Shown piece by piece: positions 1-8,229 of a DNA stretch of 16,645 nucleotides. This DNA comes from an uncultured Gemmatimonadota bacterium (GTDB lineage: Bacteria > Gemmatimonadota > Gemmatimonadetes > Gemmatimonadales > Gemmatimonadaceae). Below the pieces are notes generated by a model. The model searched no databases, had not been told where the DNA came from, and was given only the letters and a program-made list of their open reading frames with translations. The translations under genes and the position numbers were made by a program. The DNA is taken from assembly GCA_946479895.1 (NCBI GenBank), contig CAMLHT010000054.1, forward strand, positions 1-16,645. The letters run 5' to 3'. Each line of letters starts with the position of its first letter. The stretch's first letter is position 1.

Positions 1-1325
1 GCCATCGCGACCATTCCCTTCTCGAAGTTCTCGACCGAGATCCACTCGTTGGGAGCGTGCGCGTTCTCGCCCGGCAACCCGAAGCCGATCAGCAGCACCG
101 GCGCCTTGAGGATGCGCTCGAAGTCGCCGACGACGGGGATCGAGCCACCCTCACCGGTGACGACGGGCTCCCGGCCATAGGCCTCGCGCAGCGCGTTGCG
201 GGCGGCCTCGAAGAACTTTCCCTTCGGCTCGTTGCGCCACGGGCGGCCGCCGTGGAGATGGGTGACCGTCGCCGTGACCCCCTTCGGCGCGACCTTCTTC
301 ACGTGCGCGTCCATGAGCTTCTCGATCTTCGCCGGATCCTGGTCGGGAACGAGGCGACAGCTCACCTTCGCCATGGCCTTCGCCGGCAGGACGGTCTTTG
401 CGCCTTCGCCGGTGTAGCCGCTGAGGAGACCGTTCACCTCGCAGGTCGGACGGGCCCAGAGACGCTCGAGCGTGCTGAAGCCCTTCTCGCCACCGAGCGC
501 CGGCGCGCCGACCTCGGCGAGGAAGTGCTTCTCGTCGAACGGCAGCTTGCGGATGCCTTCACGCGCGGCGTCGCCCCAGTCGCGGACGTCGTCGTAGAAG
601 CCGGCGATCTGCACGTGCCCATCGGCATCGTGCATGGTGGCGAGGATGCGCGCGAGCGCCATCGCGGGATTCACCACCGCCCCGCCGTACATCCCGGAAT
701 GGAGATCGCCGCTCGGGCCCTGCACGTTGATCTCGAAGTAGGCGAGACCGCGCAGCGACGAGAGGATGGACGGCAGGCCGGGCGCGAACATCGACGAGTC
801 GGAGATCACGACGCAGTCGCACGCCAGCTCCTTCGCGTGATCGGCGACGAACTTCTCGAGGTTGACGCTGCCCACCTCCTCCTCGCCCTCGGCCAGCACG
901 ATCACGTTGAGCGGGAGCTTGCCGCCATTCGCGAGGTGGGACTCGAGCGCCTTCACGTGGAGGTAGAGCTGACCCTTGTCGTCCACCGAGCCACGGGCGA
1001 AGATCTTCCCGTCGCGGATCGCCGGCTCGAACGGGGGCGAGTCCCACAGCTCGAGGGGCTCGGCCGGCTGCACGTCGTAGTGGCCGTAGATGAGCAGCGT
1101 CTGCGCTCCGGGCGCGCCGCGCCACTGGCCGACGACGATCGGGTGGCCGGGCGTCTCGTGGATCTTCGTCTCGAGGCCGATCTTCGTCATCGACGCCGCG
1201 AGCCATTCGGCGGCGCGGCGGGTGTCGGCGTTGTGCTCCGTGCGGGCGGAGACGGACGGAATCCGCAGGAACTCGAACAGCTCGGTGCGGATTCTTGCCT
1301 TGTTCGCGGAAAAGAATTCGGTCAT
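1..1325 (-). CDS. M20 family dipeptidase/deacylase (C-terminus cut by window edge)
   Basis: Zinc-dependent M20 metallopeptidase of the dipeptidase (carnosinase-like) branch, expected to hydrolyse small peptides, probably in the cytosol because no signal peptide is visible. The ORF reads from ATG at 1325 to the window start, giving 441 residues; probably only a few tens of residues are missing. Motifs in order: YGHYDVQP (metal His82 and Asp84), RGSVDDKG (Asp115, bridging), EGEEEVGS (catalytic Glu149, metal Glu150), SDSS (Asp176), and GENAHAPNE near the end, which carries the last metal His. A dimerisation-domain histidine occurs in the segment DLHSGMYGG. All expected active-site residues are visible. 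The gene lies downstream of tetR on the same strand, but 215 bp of repetitive DNA separates them, so co-transcription is uncertain. The family call is secure; the substrate is unknown. Confidence 0.93.
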   Translation of the reverse strand, partial: MTEFFSANKARIRTELFEFLRIPSVSARTEHNADTRRAAEWLAASMTKIGLETKIHETPGHPIVVGQWRGAPGAQTLLIYGHYDVQPAEPLELWDSPPFEPAIRDGKIFARGSVDDKGQLYLHVKALESHLANGGKLPLNVIVLAEGEEEVGSVNLEKFVADHAKELACDCVVISDSSMFAPGLPSILSSLRGLAYFEINVQGPSGDLHSGMYGGAVVNPAMALARILATMHDADGHVQIAGFYDDVRDWGDAAREGIRKLPFDEKHFLAEVGAPALGGEKGFSTLERLWARPTCEVNGLLSGYTGEGAKTVLPAKAMAKVSCRLVPDQDPAKIEKLMDAHVKKVAPKGVTATVTHLHGGRPWRNEPKGKFFEAARNALREAYGREPVVTGEGGSIPVVGDFERILKAPVLLIGFGLPGENAHAPNEWISVENFEKGMVAM

Positions 1326-1357
1326 GACAGCAAGCTATCGGCTTTCGGGCTGGCTTT

Positions 1358-1534
1358 CCGCTCGGCTGTTGGCTGTTGGCTGTCGGTGCCGGCTAGCCGT
1401 CGGCGGCTGCGGCTGGCGGCCGGGGCTGACAGCCAGCGGCTAGCGGCTGCGGCTAGCGGCGGCGGCCAGCGGCCGTCAGCTGTAGCTGTCAGCTGCAGGC
1501 GGGCACCGATAGCCGAGAGCTGACAGCCGAGCGG
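1358..1534. repeat. Repetitive intergenic element with 12 bp terminal inverted repeats
   Basis: This block lies between the M20 gene and tetR. It consists of degenerate, irregularly reiterated units such as GGCTGTTGGCTGT, CGGCTAGC, GCGGCTGCGGCTAGC and AGCTGTCAGCTG. The outer ends are perfect 12 bp inverted repeats: CCGCTCGGCTGT at 1358-1369 and ACAGCCGAGCGG at 1523-1534. Many inner units are themselves self-complementary, so the RNA or single-stranded DNA could fold into several alternative structures. It has no credible coding sequence: an ORF crossing it translates into low-complexity Arg/Ala/Ser-rich protein. It resembles REP/MITE-like intergenic repeats in general organisation; no known family is recognised. 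Confidence 0.6.
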
Positions 1535-1540
1535 TCCGTA

Positions 1541-2173
1541 CTACGTAAGCCCGAGATAGCCGCAGTACATCCGGGCGATCTCGCCCGCGAGGGCCGCGCC
1601 GGCCGCCGGCGGTGAGGGCCAGACTTCGCCGAAGACGACGAGCTCGCGCAGGGCGCCGATGGTCATCATGAAGCCCAGCTCGATCGCCCGCTCCGGATCC
1701 GGGTGGGAGATCTGCGACTTCAGCGGGATGAGCAGGCCCCGCAGTCGCTCGACGAAATGCCGGTTCACCTGGAGGGCGCTCTGCTGAAGGACCGTGTCGG
1801 TGCGGGCCCGCAGGAACAACGAGCGCAGCAGACCGCGCCGCGTGCTGTACACGTCCACCGCTTCCAGGGAGAGCCGCTCGATGATCTCGCGGGCGTTGCC
1901 GGAGGGCCAGCGCTCCGCGGTGAGCAGCTCGTCGGCGCGCGCGATCATCTCGCCGAAGAAGCGCTCGTCGAGATGGCGCAGCAGCGCGTTCTTGTCGGGA
2001 TACCGCCGATAGAACGCGCCGACCGTGACGCCGGCCCGCTCCATGATCTCGGCGAGCGTGGCTTCGCCAAACGCCTTCTCGGCCAGCACCTGCTCGGCGG
2101 CGTCGAGAATGCGATCCAGTGTCTCCTGGCTCCGGCTCTGCTGCGGAGGCCGGAAGAAGGGCGAATGGGTCAT
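1541..2173 (-). CDS. TetR/AcrR family transcriptional regulator
   Basis: A 210-residue protein of normal TetR length. The N-terminal DNA-binding domain spans about residues 14-62: an ILDAAEQVLAEKAF first helix, then the helix-turn-helix TLAEIMERAGVTVGAFYRRY, ending in the YPDKNALL segment typical of this family. The remaining ~145 residues form the variable ligand-binding and dimerisation domain, with no recognisable ligand signature. The ATG at 2173 places the HTH correctly; a longer alternative frame covering this stretch is a shadow. It is divergent from a MarR-family gene with only 57 bp between the starts, so this regulator may bind that gap and control itself and marR. The closest downstream gene on its strand is the M20 dipeptidase. 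The regulated function cannot be deduced. Confidence 0.92.
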   Translation of the reverse strand: MTHSPFFRPPQQSRSQETLDRILDAAEQVLAEKAFGEATLAEIMERAGVTVGAFYRRYPDKNALLRHLDERFFGEMIARADELLTAERWPSGNAREIIERLSLEAVDVYSTRRGLLRSLFLRARTDTVLQQSALQVNRHFVERLRGLLIPLKSQISHPDPERAIELGFMMTIGALRELVVFGEVWPSPPAAGAALAGEIARMYCGYLGLT

Positions 2174-2230
2174 CTTTCGCCAAACTGTCCATTAGCTCAG
2201 CCCGCCGCTACCCGATATTTTGAAATTCCG
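2174..2230. promoter_or_regulatory. Shared divergent promoter region of tetR and marR
   Basis: This 57 bp gap separates two divergent regulator genes and must hold both promoters and probably an operator. It is locally AT-richer, for example CGATATTTTGAAATTCCG at 2214-2231. No convincing Shine-Dalgarno sequence precedes either start. No long perfect palindrome is seen, so no specific operator can be named. Confidence 0.4.
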
Positions 2231-2719
2231 ATGGCCGAGCCTCGAAGTGCCCTCCGGGACGAAATCGTCCAAGCCGCCCCGTTCCATTCCGGTGGGGCCG
2301 AAGTGTCGGTCGGCATCCTCCGGACGGCCGCCGTCCTCGAGCGGCATTACAACCAGATCGTCACGAAACGCGGCATCACGATCCAGCAGTACAACGTGCT
2401 CCGCATCCTCCGCGGCGCTGGGGCACGGGGAATGCCCACCCTGGTCATCCGGGACCGCATGATCCATGAGGCCCCAGGGATCACCCGGCTGATCGACCGG
2501 CTCGAACAGTCCGGTTTCGTACGAAGGGAGCGCCAGACCTCGGACCGGCGCCAGGTCGTCTGCTACATCACCGACGAGGGGCGCAAGCTGCTCACCGCCC
2601 TGGATGCGGAGGTCGACGCCGCTGACAACGCCGCGGTCTTAATGCTCAAACCGGAGGAGCAGCGCCTGTTGACCACCTTGCTGGACGCGGTCCGGGCCGG
2701 CCACGCGCGCGGCGGCTGA
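2231..2719 (+). CDS. MarR family winged-helix transcriptional regulator
   Basis: A 162-residue protein of normal MarR length. Helices at about 25-60 include ITIQQYNVLRIL. The recognition-helix region is about 70-93 (TLVIRDRMIHEAPGITRLIDR), followed by the wing LEQSGFVRRERQTSDRRQVV, which carries the hallmark DRR motif at 105-107, and then ITDEGRKLL. The C-terminal helix completes the dimerisation domain. The ATG at 2231 is chosen because the protein then starts just before the first conserved helix; upstream in-frame sequence is antisense to tetR and not protein-like. No clear ribosome binding site precedes it. It is divergent from tetR and convergent with the GT39 gene, only 3 bp separating the two stop codons. 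The ligand and regulon are unknown. Confidence 0.9.
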   Translation: MAEPRSALRDEIVQAAPFHSGGAEVSVGILRTAAVLERHYNQIVTKRGITIQQYNVLRILRGAGARGMPTLVIRDRMIHEAPGITRLIDRLEQSGFVRRERQTSDRRQVVCYITDEGRKLLTALDAEVDAADNAAVLMLKPEEQRLLTTLLDAVRAGHARGG

Positions 2720-2722
2720 CGC

Positions 2723-4264
2723 TCAGGGCCAGGTGCCCTTCCAGCCGTCCAGCGTGTAGACCCGTCGCGAGCCGATCACGCCGTTGCCGCGGTGCATCTC
2801 GATCAGCTCACCGCGCAGGATGCTGGCGAAATGCGGCGTGAGGGCGACAACCGCCTCGTGAACGCCGACCGTCTCGTCCACCGCGACCACCAGCCGGTCG
2901 CCCACGTGGGCGCGATCCACGAATCGAGGCCACAGGTCGTACTGATTCCGCCGGCCGCCGAGGTTGAGCGCGAAGGTCTCGGGATTTCCGGGCAGCCAGA
3001 AGGCGATCTCGGACGCCTCCTGATATCGATCCGCGGCCAGCCAGGCGCGCGTGCCGGGCGGCATCGGCTGCCGCGCGGCCGAGCTTACGGCCGCGGCGAT
3101 CTCGCGCCACCCGAAGGCGCGCGCGATCGGGTCCTTGGGCGGCGGAATCGGGACGATCGGCTTGAGGGCGTGCAGGTAGACCGCGATCGAGAGCACGCCG
3201 GCCAGGCCGATGCCCGCCGCCCGCCAGCGCTTCGCGTTGTCGCTCCACTTCCAGGCGGCGAAGAGCACGACGCCGCCGATGTAGGCCGGCGCGGGCCAGT
3301 TCGGCTCGACACGCTTGCGCAGCGCGCTGTAGACGAAGAACGCGAAGAAGAGCGTGCTGACCACGGCGAGCAGCCACTTCTCTGGGCCGAGGCGCGGCCG
3401 AAGCGATTGTCCGACCGCGACGGCGATCATCACGAAGAGGATCGGCGTCGCGAGCCCGGCCTGGCCACCCAGCAGGTCGCCCTCGTTGCGCCACGCGCCG
3501 CGCAGCGTGATGCCGGCGCCCAGCCCGTGCTCGAGCTGGTAACGCATCGATATCCAGTCGTGCCGCGCGTTCCACATCAGCACCGGCAGGAAGATCAGCG
3601 TCGCGATCGCCACGGCGGCGTACGGTCCCCATTCGCCGAAGCGCGGCCAGAGCGCGCGGTGTGAGAAGAACGCCACGAGCACGCCGACCGGCAGCAGGAT
3701 CGACGTGTACTTGGACCAGAACGCGAAGCCCAGCATCACGCCCGCGAGACACCAGGCGCGAAACGATTCCCTGCTCCGCCGCTCGGCCTGGATGGCGCGG
3801 ACGATGAAGTAAAGGACGAAGGCCACGCAGGCGAGCAGCGGCGAATCGTTCGTGGCGAGCACCAGGCCGGCCGACGCGAGAGGCATCACGCTGATCACGA
3901 TCGCAGTCTCGGCCGCGCTGTGCGCGCCGGCGACGCGGCGGGCGAGGAGCGTCATGCCGAGGGCGGCGGCGGTGCCGGAGAGGATCGTCATGATCCGGAC
4001 GCCAATGGCGTTCGTCCCCAGCAGGTCCGTGCCGAGCGCGATCAGCCAGGCGATCAGCGGCGGATGATCGAAGTAGCCGAAGGCGAGATGGCGCGACCAG
4101 TCCCAGTAGTAGGTCTCGTCGGGGAGGAGAGGCATCCTGAGCCCGACGATCACGCGCAAAATCGTCGCGAAGGCGATCACCCCGAGCGCGGCGTACCAGG
4201 CCGCTCGCTCGCTGGTGTGATGCGAGAGGGGTGTCTCGGTGTCGTCCGCCGGAACGTCCGTCAC
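2723..4264 (-). CDS. GT39-family (ArnT/PMT-like) membrane glycosyltransferase
   Basis: A 513-residue polytopic membrane protein of the dolichyl/undecaprenyl-phosphate-sugar transferase type (PMT_2-like), which moves a sugar from a polyprenyl-phosphate carrier to a lipid or protein on the outer face of the inner membrane. The first helix (about residues 23-41) is followed by the conserved periplasmic loop PLLPDETYYWDWS, with the Asp49-Glu50 pair that contains the expected catalytic acid, and then FDHPPLIAWLI. About a dozen hydrophobic helices follow, then a soluble C-terminal domain from about residue 400. The start is GTG at 4264, because GTGA overlaps the TGA of the upstream PHP gene by 4 nt; a longer in-frame extension to 4564 is antisense-like Arg/His-rich sequence and is rejected. 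Translational coupling to the PHP gene is likely. Donor and acceptor are unknown. Confidence 0.88.
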   Translation of the reverse strand: MTDVPADDTETPLSHHTSERAAWYAALGVIAFATILRVIVGLRMPLLPDETYYWDWSRHLAFGYFDHPPLIAWLIALGTDLLGTNAIGVRIMTILSGTAAALGMTLLARRVAGAHSAAETAIVISVMPLASAGLVLATNDSPLLACVAFVLYFIVRAIQAERRSRESFRAWCLAGVMLGFAFWSKYTSILLPVGVLVAFFSHRALWPRFGEWGPYAAVAIATLIFLPVLMWNARHDWISMRYQLEHGLGAGITLRGAWRNEGDLLGGQAGLATPILFVMIAVAVGQSLRPRLGPEKWLLAVVSTLFFAFFVYSALRKRVEPNWPAPAYIGGVVLFAAWKWSDNAKRWRAAGIGLAGVLSIAVYLHALKPIVPIPPPKDPIARAFGWREIAAAVSSAARQPMPPGTRAWLAADRYQEASEIAFWLPGNPETFALNLGGRRNQYDLWPRFVDRAHVGDRLVVAVDETVGVHEAVVALTPHFASILRGELIEMHRGNGVIGSRRVYTLDGWKGTWP

Positions 4265-5532
4265 GTCACTCCGGCGCGGCGGCGGACGAGCCACGCGATC
4301 AGGAACGGCACCCAGATCCACACCAGCCACGACAGGCGTTCGGCGGGCGAGAGCGTGCGCAGCACGGTCCAGGTGACGACGGGCATGGTGAACGCGAGCG
4401 CCGCGGGCGACGCACTGGCGGTGGTGCGCTCGACGACCTGCGTGCCGCGCCGGCCCGCCATGCGGATGATGTCGTCGATGAGGTTCGCCAGCGAATCCGG
4501 GGCGTAGGTCCGCCAGACGCCCGGAATGCGCAGAAGGGTCCAGCCCGGCGCGGTCTTCCCCCATCCATGGTTGTCCGACCCGGCGACGAGCGCGAGGTCG
4601 AGGCTGTCGGCGATGCGCACGATGCGGGCGCGATCGCGCTTCACCTGCGTCATCCCGCGCGGCGAGCCGGCGACGATCTCGATGGCGCGCACGCCCGCCG
4701 AGCCCGGGCCTGTGTGCGGGATGATCGCGTCGAGGTTGCCCGGGATCGTCTCGATGACGATGGGTTCGTTGGTCGCGATGATGCTGGCGAAGGCGAGGGC
4801 CGTGTCGTCCACCGACATGAGGTCGGCGGTCGTCAGGCCCAGAAAGCGCGTCCCGACGTTCAGCAGGTTGACGTGCTCGCCGTGAAAGAAGACCTCGATG
4901 CCGGGGAGGAGCGTGGTGACCTGCTCCTGGCCGACGAGGGTCGAGTCGAGCGCGATGCCCTCGCGGGCGCCCTCGATCGAGCGATGGTCGGTGATGTACG
5001 CGACGTTGTAGCCGCCGGCCGTATGCCAGTCACGGACGTCCCGCGCCGACCAGCCGGGACGGCCGTCGTGCGAGTGGCTGGTATGGGCATGGAAGTCGGC
5101 GGTGATGACGTCCGATCGGGTGACCACGAGCTTCGCCATCGGCCGCGGCATGACGACGGCGGCGGCATACACGGCGAGCAGGCCCGCGAAGGACGCCAGG
5201 GCGTAGACCGCCTCGCGGACGATGCCCACGGGGCGACGGCGCCGGCGCAGCACGCGCGCCACTATATAGATGCCGATCGCCCAGAGCGTGAAGGCGATGA
5301 TCTGGCCAACCGAGAACAGCGTCATCGCGTCGAACAGGGCCGAAACCGGCCCGAGGATGACGTAGCCGGCCCCGCGCTCCAGCCGCGCGTCGGCGACCGG
5401 GCCGAGGTCCGCCGCGTTACGGATGGCGTCGGCAGGAAACAGCGCCGTGACGCCGATCAGTCCCGTGAGGAGAAGCGGGATCCAGGGAATGCTGCGCGCG
5501 CGCGCGAACCGGTCGGCGGATTTCGAAGTCAC
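4261..5532 (-). CDS. Membrane-anchored PHP-domain metal-dependent phosphoesterase-like protein
   Basis: A 423-residue protein with an unusual architecture. Three predicted transmembrane segments lie at about 15-32, 70-94 and 107-127. A PHP domain follows (about 143-325), then two more hydrophobic segments near 376-392 and 401-416. PHP motifs are complete: DFHAHTSHSHDG (146-157, with the HxH pair at 148 and 150), ITDHRS (180-185), GIEV (211-214), GEHVNLL (218-224) and GSDNHGW (318-324). PHP domains bind two or three metals and usually hydrolyse phosphoesters. The site of action (cytosolic or periplasmic face) depends on topology and is not settled here. The GTG start at 5532 begins just ahead of the first helix; there is no obvious Shine-Dalgarno sequence. 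It is the first gene of a two-gene unit with the GT39 transferase. Confidence 0.85.
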   Translation of the reverse strand: MTSKSADRFARARSIPWIPLLLTGLIGVTALFPADAIRNAADLGPVADARLERGAGYVILGPVSALFDAMTLFSVGQIIAFTLWAIGIYIVARVLRRRRRPVGIVREAVYALASFAGLLAVYAAAVVMPRPMAKLVVTRSDVITADFHAHTSHSHDGRPGWSARDVRDWHTAGGYNVAYITDHRSIEGAREGIALDSTLVGQEQVTTLLPGIEVFFHGEHVNLLNVGTRFLGLTTADLMSVDDTALAFASIIATNEPIVIETIPGNLDAIIPHTGPGSAGVRAIEIVAGSPRGMTQVKRDRARIVRIADSLDLALVAGSDNHGWGKTAPGWTLLRIPGVWRTYAPDSLANLIDDIIRMAGRRGTQVVERTTASASPAALAFTMPVVTWTVLRTLSPAERLSWLVWIWVPFLIAWLVRRRAGVT

Positions 5533-5618
5533 TTGGGCTAGCTTGCGGGTTCAGGCGTGGAGCGAAATACGCGACGCCACGACACCCGGAACGATGACCG
5601 GGACCAGTTGATCTCACA

Positions 5619-7625
5619 ATGGCCAATCGGCTCGCGCAGGAAGCCAGCCCGTATCTGCTCCAGCACGCCCACAACCCGGTGGACTGGTATCCCTGGGGGA
5701 GCGAGGCGCTCGAGCGCGCGAAGCGCGAGGACAAGCCGATCCTGCTGAGCATCGGCTACGCGGCCTGCCACTGGTGCCACGTGATGGAGCGCGAGTCGTT
5801 CGAGGACGCCGAAACGGCCGCCCTGATGAACGCGCGGTTCGTGAACGTGAAGGTGGATCGTGAGGAGCGCCCGGACATCGACTCGATCTACATGCAGGCG
5901 GTCCAGGCCATGACCGGACACGGCGGCTGGCCGATGACGATGTTCCTGACCCCCGATGGGACGCCGTTCTACGGAGGGACGTATTTCCCGAAGTCCGACC
6001 GGCACGGGATGCCGTCCTTCCAGCGGATCCTCACCTCCGTGGCCGACGCGTGGGAGAAGAATCGCCAGGCCGTCGACCGAACCACCGCGTCGGTGCGCGA
6101 GATGTACGAGGGCACGCGCATGGCGCGGTCGCCGGGCGGCGTCACGCCCGACACGCTGACCCGCGCCACGGCGGCGCTCGCGGCGGCCTACGACCACCGC
6201 CATCCGGGCTTCGGCGACGCGCCCAAGTTCCCGCCGACGATGGCGCTCGAGTTCCTCCTCGGCGTCTGGGCGCGCGGTGGCAGCGAGCAGGCGCTCACGA
6301 TGGCCCGCGACGCGTTTCTCGCGATGGCCCGGGGCGGGATCCACGACCAGCTCGGCGGCGGGATCTCCCGCTACTCGGTGGATGCGGAGTGGCTCGTGCC
6401 GCACTTCGAGAAGATGCTGTACGACAACGCGCTCTTCGTGCGCTTCGGCGTGCACCTGTGGCAGGCGACGCAGGACGAAGAGGTGCGGACCGTCGTGGAG
6501 GACGCGATCGACTGGGTGCGGCGGGAGATGACGCACCAGTCGGGGGGATTTCACGCCTCGCTCGACGCCGACAGCGAAGGCCACGAGGGCAAGTACTACG
6601 TCTGGACCTCCGCCGAATTCGACGAGGCGGCGCGCGAGGCCGGGGCGACGGCCGACGAGCTCGCGGCGCTCCGGCGGCACTGGTCGGTGACGGAGGGGGG
6701 AAACTTCGAGGGTGCCAACATCCTCAACGTCACGTACCCCCAGCGGATTCCGCGGCTGCGCGAGCTGCGCCGCGCGATGTACGAGATCCGCGAGCGCCGC
6801 GTCCGTCCGGCGCGCGACGACAAGATGCTCGCGTCCTGGAACGGGTTGATGGTGAGAGGCATCGCCGAGGCGGCCCGCGCCTTCGGCCGCGACGATCATC
6901 GGCAGATGGCGGTGGCCGCCGGCGAATTCCTGTTCCGCGAACGGGTTCGCGACGGTCGCGTCATCCGCGCGACGCGGGGCGCGGAACCCATCATGGGCGT
7001 CCTCGAGGACCAGGCCGCCGTGGGCCTCGCCGCCCTCTCGCTGTACGAGCTGACCTTCGAGCGGCGCTGGCTCGACCGCGCCCGGGCGATCGCGGGCGCG
7101 ATGGTCCGCGCGTTCTGGGACGAGGGCAGCCAGGCGTTCTACGATACCGCGACCGATCACGAGCGGCTCATCGTGCGCCCGCAGGACACCACCGACAACG
7201 CGCATCCGTCGGGCAACTCGCTCGCGTGCGACCTGCTCGCGCGCATCGGCGTGATGATGGCCGACGACAACTCGCGCCGCATCGCCAGCACCGCCGTCGA
7301 CGCGCTCGCCGAGCCGATGGCGCGACACCCGCTCGCATTCGGGCACCTGCTCGGCGTCGCGGACATGCTCGTGAACGGCTCGCTCGAGCTGGCGATCGTC
7401 GGCAATCCGTCGGAGCGGCAGTTCGGGGAGCTCGCGCGCGCGGCGGGCCTGACCTACGTCCCGTCACTCATCATCGCGGGCGGCCTGGACGAGACGGTGC
7501 CCCTGCTCGCCGGCCGGACGCTGGTGGACGGACAGCCCGCCGCCTACGTCTGCCGGTCGTTCGCCTGCGCGGCGCCGACGACGAGCCCCTCGGAGCTGGG
7601 GCGTCAGCTGGCGGCGAGGGGCTAG
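5619..7625 (+). CDS. DUF255 thioredoxin-like / six-hairpin domain protein (YyaL/SPATA20 family)
   Basis: A 668-residue, full-length member of the family related to Bacillus YyaL and eukaryotic SPATA20. The N-terminal thioredoxin-like domain (about 1-165) begins with [20 protein letters not shown], the family signature, and carries [15 protein letters not shown] with the redox-type Cys50-x-x-Cys53 pair, then [10 protein letters not shown] and [13 protein letters not shown]. The rest is an alpha/alpha-barrel like those of N-acylglucosamine 2-epimerases and six-hairpin glycosidases, with conserved [32 protein letters not shown] and [12 protein letters not shown]. No signal peptide is visible, so it is likely cytosolic. 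The reaction is not established for the family. ATG at 5619 is the natural start because the signature begins at residue 3. It is divergent from the PHP gene and heads a plus-strand run with the alarmone hydrolase 22 bp downstream. Confidence 0.93.
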   Translation: MANRLAQEASPYLLQHAHNPVDWYPWGSEALERAKREDKPILLSIGYAACHWCHVMERESFEDAETAALMNARFVNVKVDREERPDIDSIYMQAVQAMTGHGGWPMTMFLTPDGTPFYGGTYFPKSDRHGMPSFQRILTSVADAWEKNRQAVDRTTASVREMYEGTRMARSPGGVTPDTLTRATAALAAAYDHRHPGFGDAPKFPPTMALEFLLGVWARGGSEQALTMARDAFLAMARGGIHDQLGGGISRYSVDAEWLVPHFEKMLYDNALFVRFGVHLWQATQDEEVRTVVEDAIDWVRREMTHQSGGFHASLDADSEGHEGKYYVWTSAEFDEAAREAGATADELAALRRHWSVTEGGNFEGANILNVTYPQRIPRLRELRRAMYEIRERRVRPARDDKMLASWNGLMVRGIAEAARAFGRDDHRQMAVAAGEFLFRERVRDGRVIRATRGAEPIMGVLEDQAAVGLAALSLYELTFERRWLDRARAIAGAMVRAFWDEGSQAFYDTATDHERLIVRPQDTTDNAHPSGNSLACDLLARIGVMMADDNSRRIASTAVDALAEPMARHPLAFGHLLGVADMLVNGSLELAIVGNPSERQFGELARAAGLTYVPSLIIAGGLDETVPLLAGRTLVDGQPAAYVCRSFACAAPTTSPSELGRQLAARG

Positions 7626-7647
7626 TCGCCGGGCGACGGCGGATAGA

Positions 7648-8229
7648 TTGAAGCAGGATTCCCATTCCAGGCCCCGTCCCGAGATCCCTCTGTCGTCCGT
7701 ACTCCTGCTCAAGGCCCTCTCCTTCGCCGCCGGCAAGCATCGTGACCAGCGGCGGAAAGGCAATCACCAGGCGCCGTACATCAATCATCCGATCGAAGTC
7801 GCGACCCTGATCGCGACGGTCGGGGGCGTCGACGACGTTGCGGTCCTCCAGGCCGCGATCCTCCACGACACCGTCGAGGACACGGACGCCACGCCGGAGG
7901 AGATCGAGCGGGAGTTCGGCCCCGACGTGCGCGCCCTCGTCCTCGAGATGACGGACGACATGGCGATGCCGAGCGTGCAGCGGAAGCAGCACCAGCTCGA
8001 GCGCGCGCCGGGCCTCTCGAAGCGGGCGAAGCTGATCAAGATCGCCGACAAGATCGCGAACGTCGGCGACATCGCGCGGCATCCGCCGCCGGACTGGACG
8101 CTGGAGCGCCGCCGGAGCTACTTCGCCTGGACGGCCGAAGTCATCGACAAGTGCCGCGGCACCAACGCCGCGCTCGAAGCCTGCTACGACGAAGTGTTGC
8201 GGCAGGCCCAGGAGATCATCCGCCAATGA
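7648..8229 (+). CDS. Mesh1-type small alarmone hydrolase (HD domain)
   Basis: A single-domain 193-residue HD phosphohydrolase closely resembling metazoan Mesh1 and the SpoT hydrolase domain, with no synthetase or regulatory domains. Diagnostic segments in order: FAAGKHRDQRRKG (His31), APYINHPIEVA (His47), LQAAILHDTVEDTD (His73-Asp74 and the downstream ED dyad Glu77-Asp78), FGPDVRALVLEMTDD, and AKLIKIADKIANVGD (Asp134, last metal ligand). These match the Mn-binding site of (p)ppGpp 3'-pyrophosphohydrolases. The expected role is degradation of guanosine alarmones; Mesh1 relatives can also act on NADPH. A TTG start at 7648 is used because no ATG or GTG exists before the conserved core. The M28 gene start overlaps its stop (ATGA), implying coupled translation. 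Family call strong; in vivo substrate inferred. Confidence 0.9.
   Translation: MKQDSHSRPRPEIPLSSVLLLKALSFAAGKHRDQRRKGNHQAPYINHPIEVATLIATVGGVDDVAVLQAAILHDTVEDTDATPEEIEREFGPDVRALVLEMTDDMAMPSVQRKQHQLERAPGLSKRAKLIKIADKIANVGDIARHPPPDWTLERRRSYFAWTAEVIDKCRGTNAALEACYDEVLRQAQEIIRQ

Noticed and set aside
57..1523. 488-codon plus-strand ORF at the window start
   Set aside because: It is antisense to the M20 dipeptidase, whose full metal-binding motif set is on the minus strand, and runs into the repeat block.
1358..1534. Repeat block as a CRISPR array
   Set aside because: Units vary in length and sequence, there are no unique spacers of constant size, and no cas genes are nearby.
1703..2230. N-terminal extension of the MarR reading frame
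   Set aside because: This part is antisense to tetR and lacks protein-like features; the MarR fold begins directly after the ATG at 2231.
4265..4564. N-terminal extension of the GT39 frame
   Set aside because: The extra 100 residues are His/Arg-rich antisense-type sequence lying inside the PHP gene; the GTG overlapping the PHP stop is the natural start.
5538..7346. 602-codon minus-strand ORF opposite the DUF255 gene
   Set aside because: Its translation is rich in Arg, His, Gly and Val with no domain pattern, as expected for the antisense frame of a GC-rich gene; the plus strand holds a complete, conserved protein.
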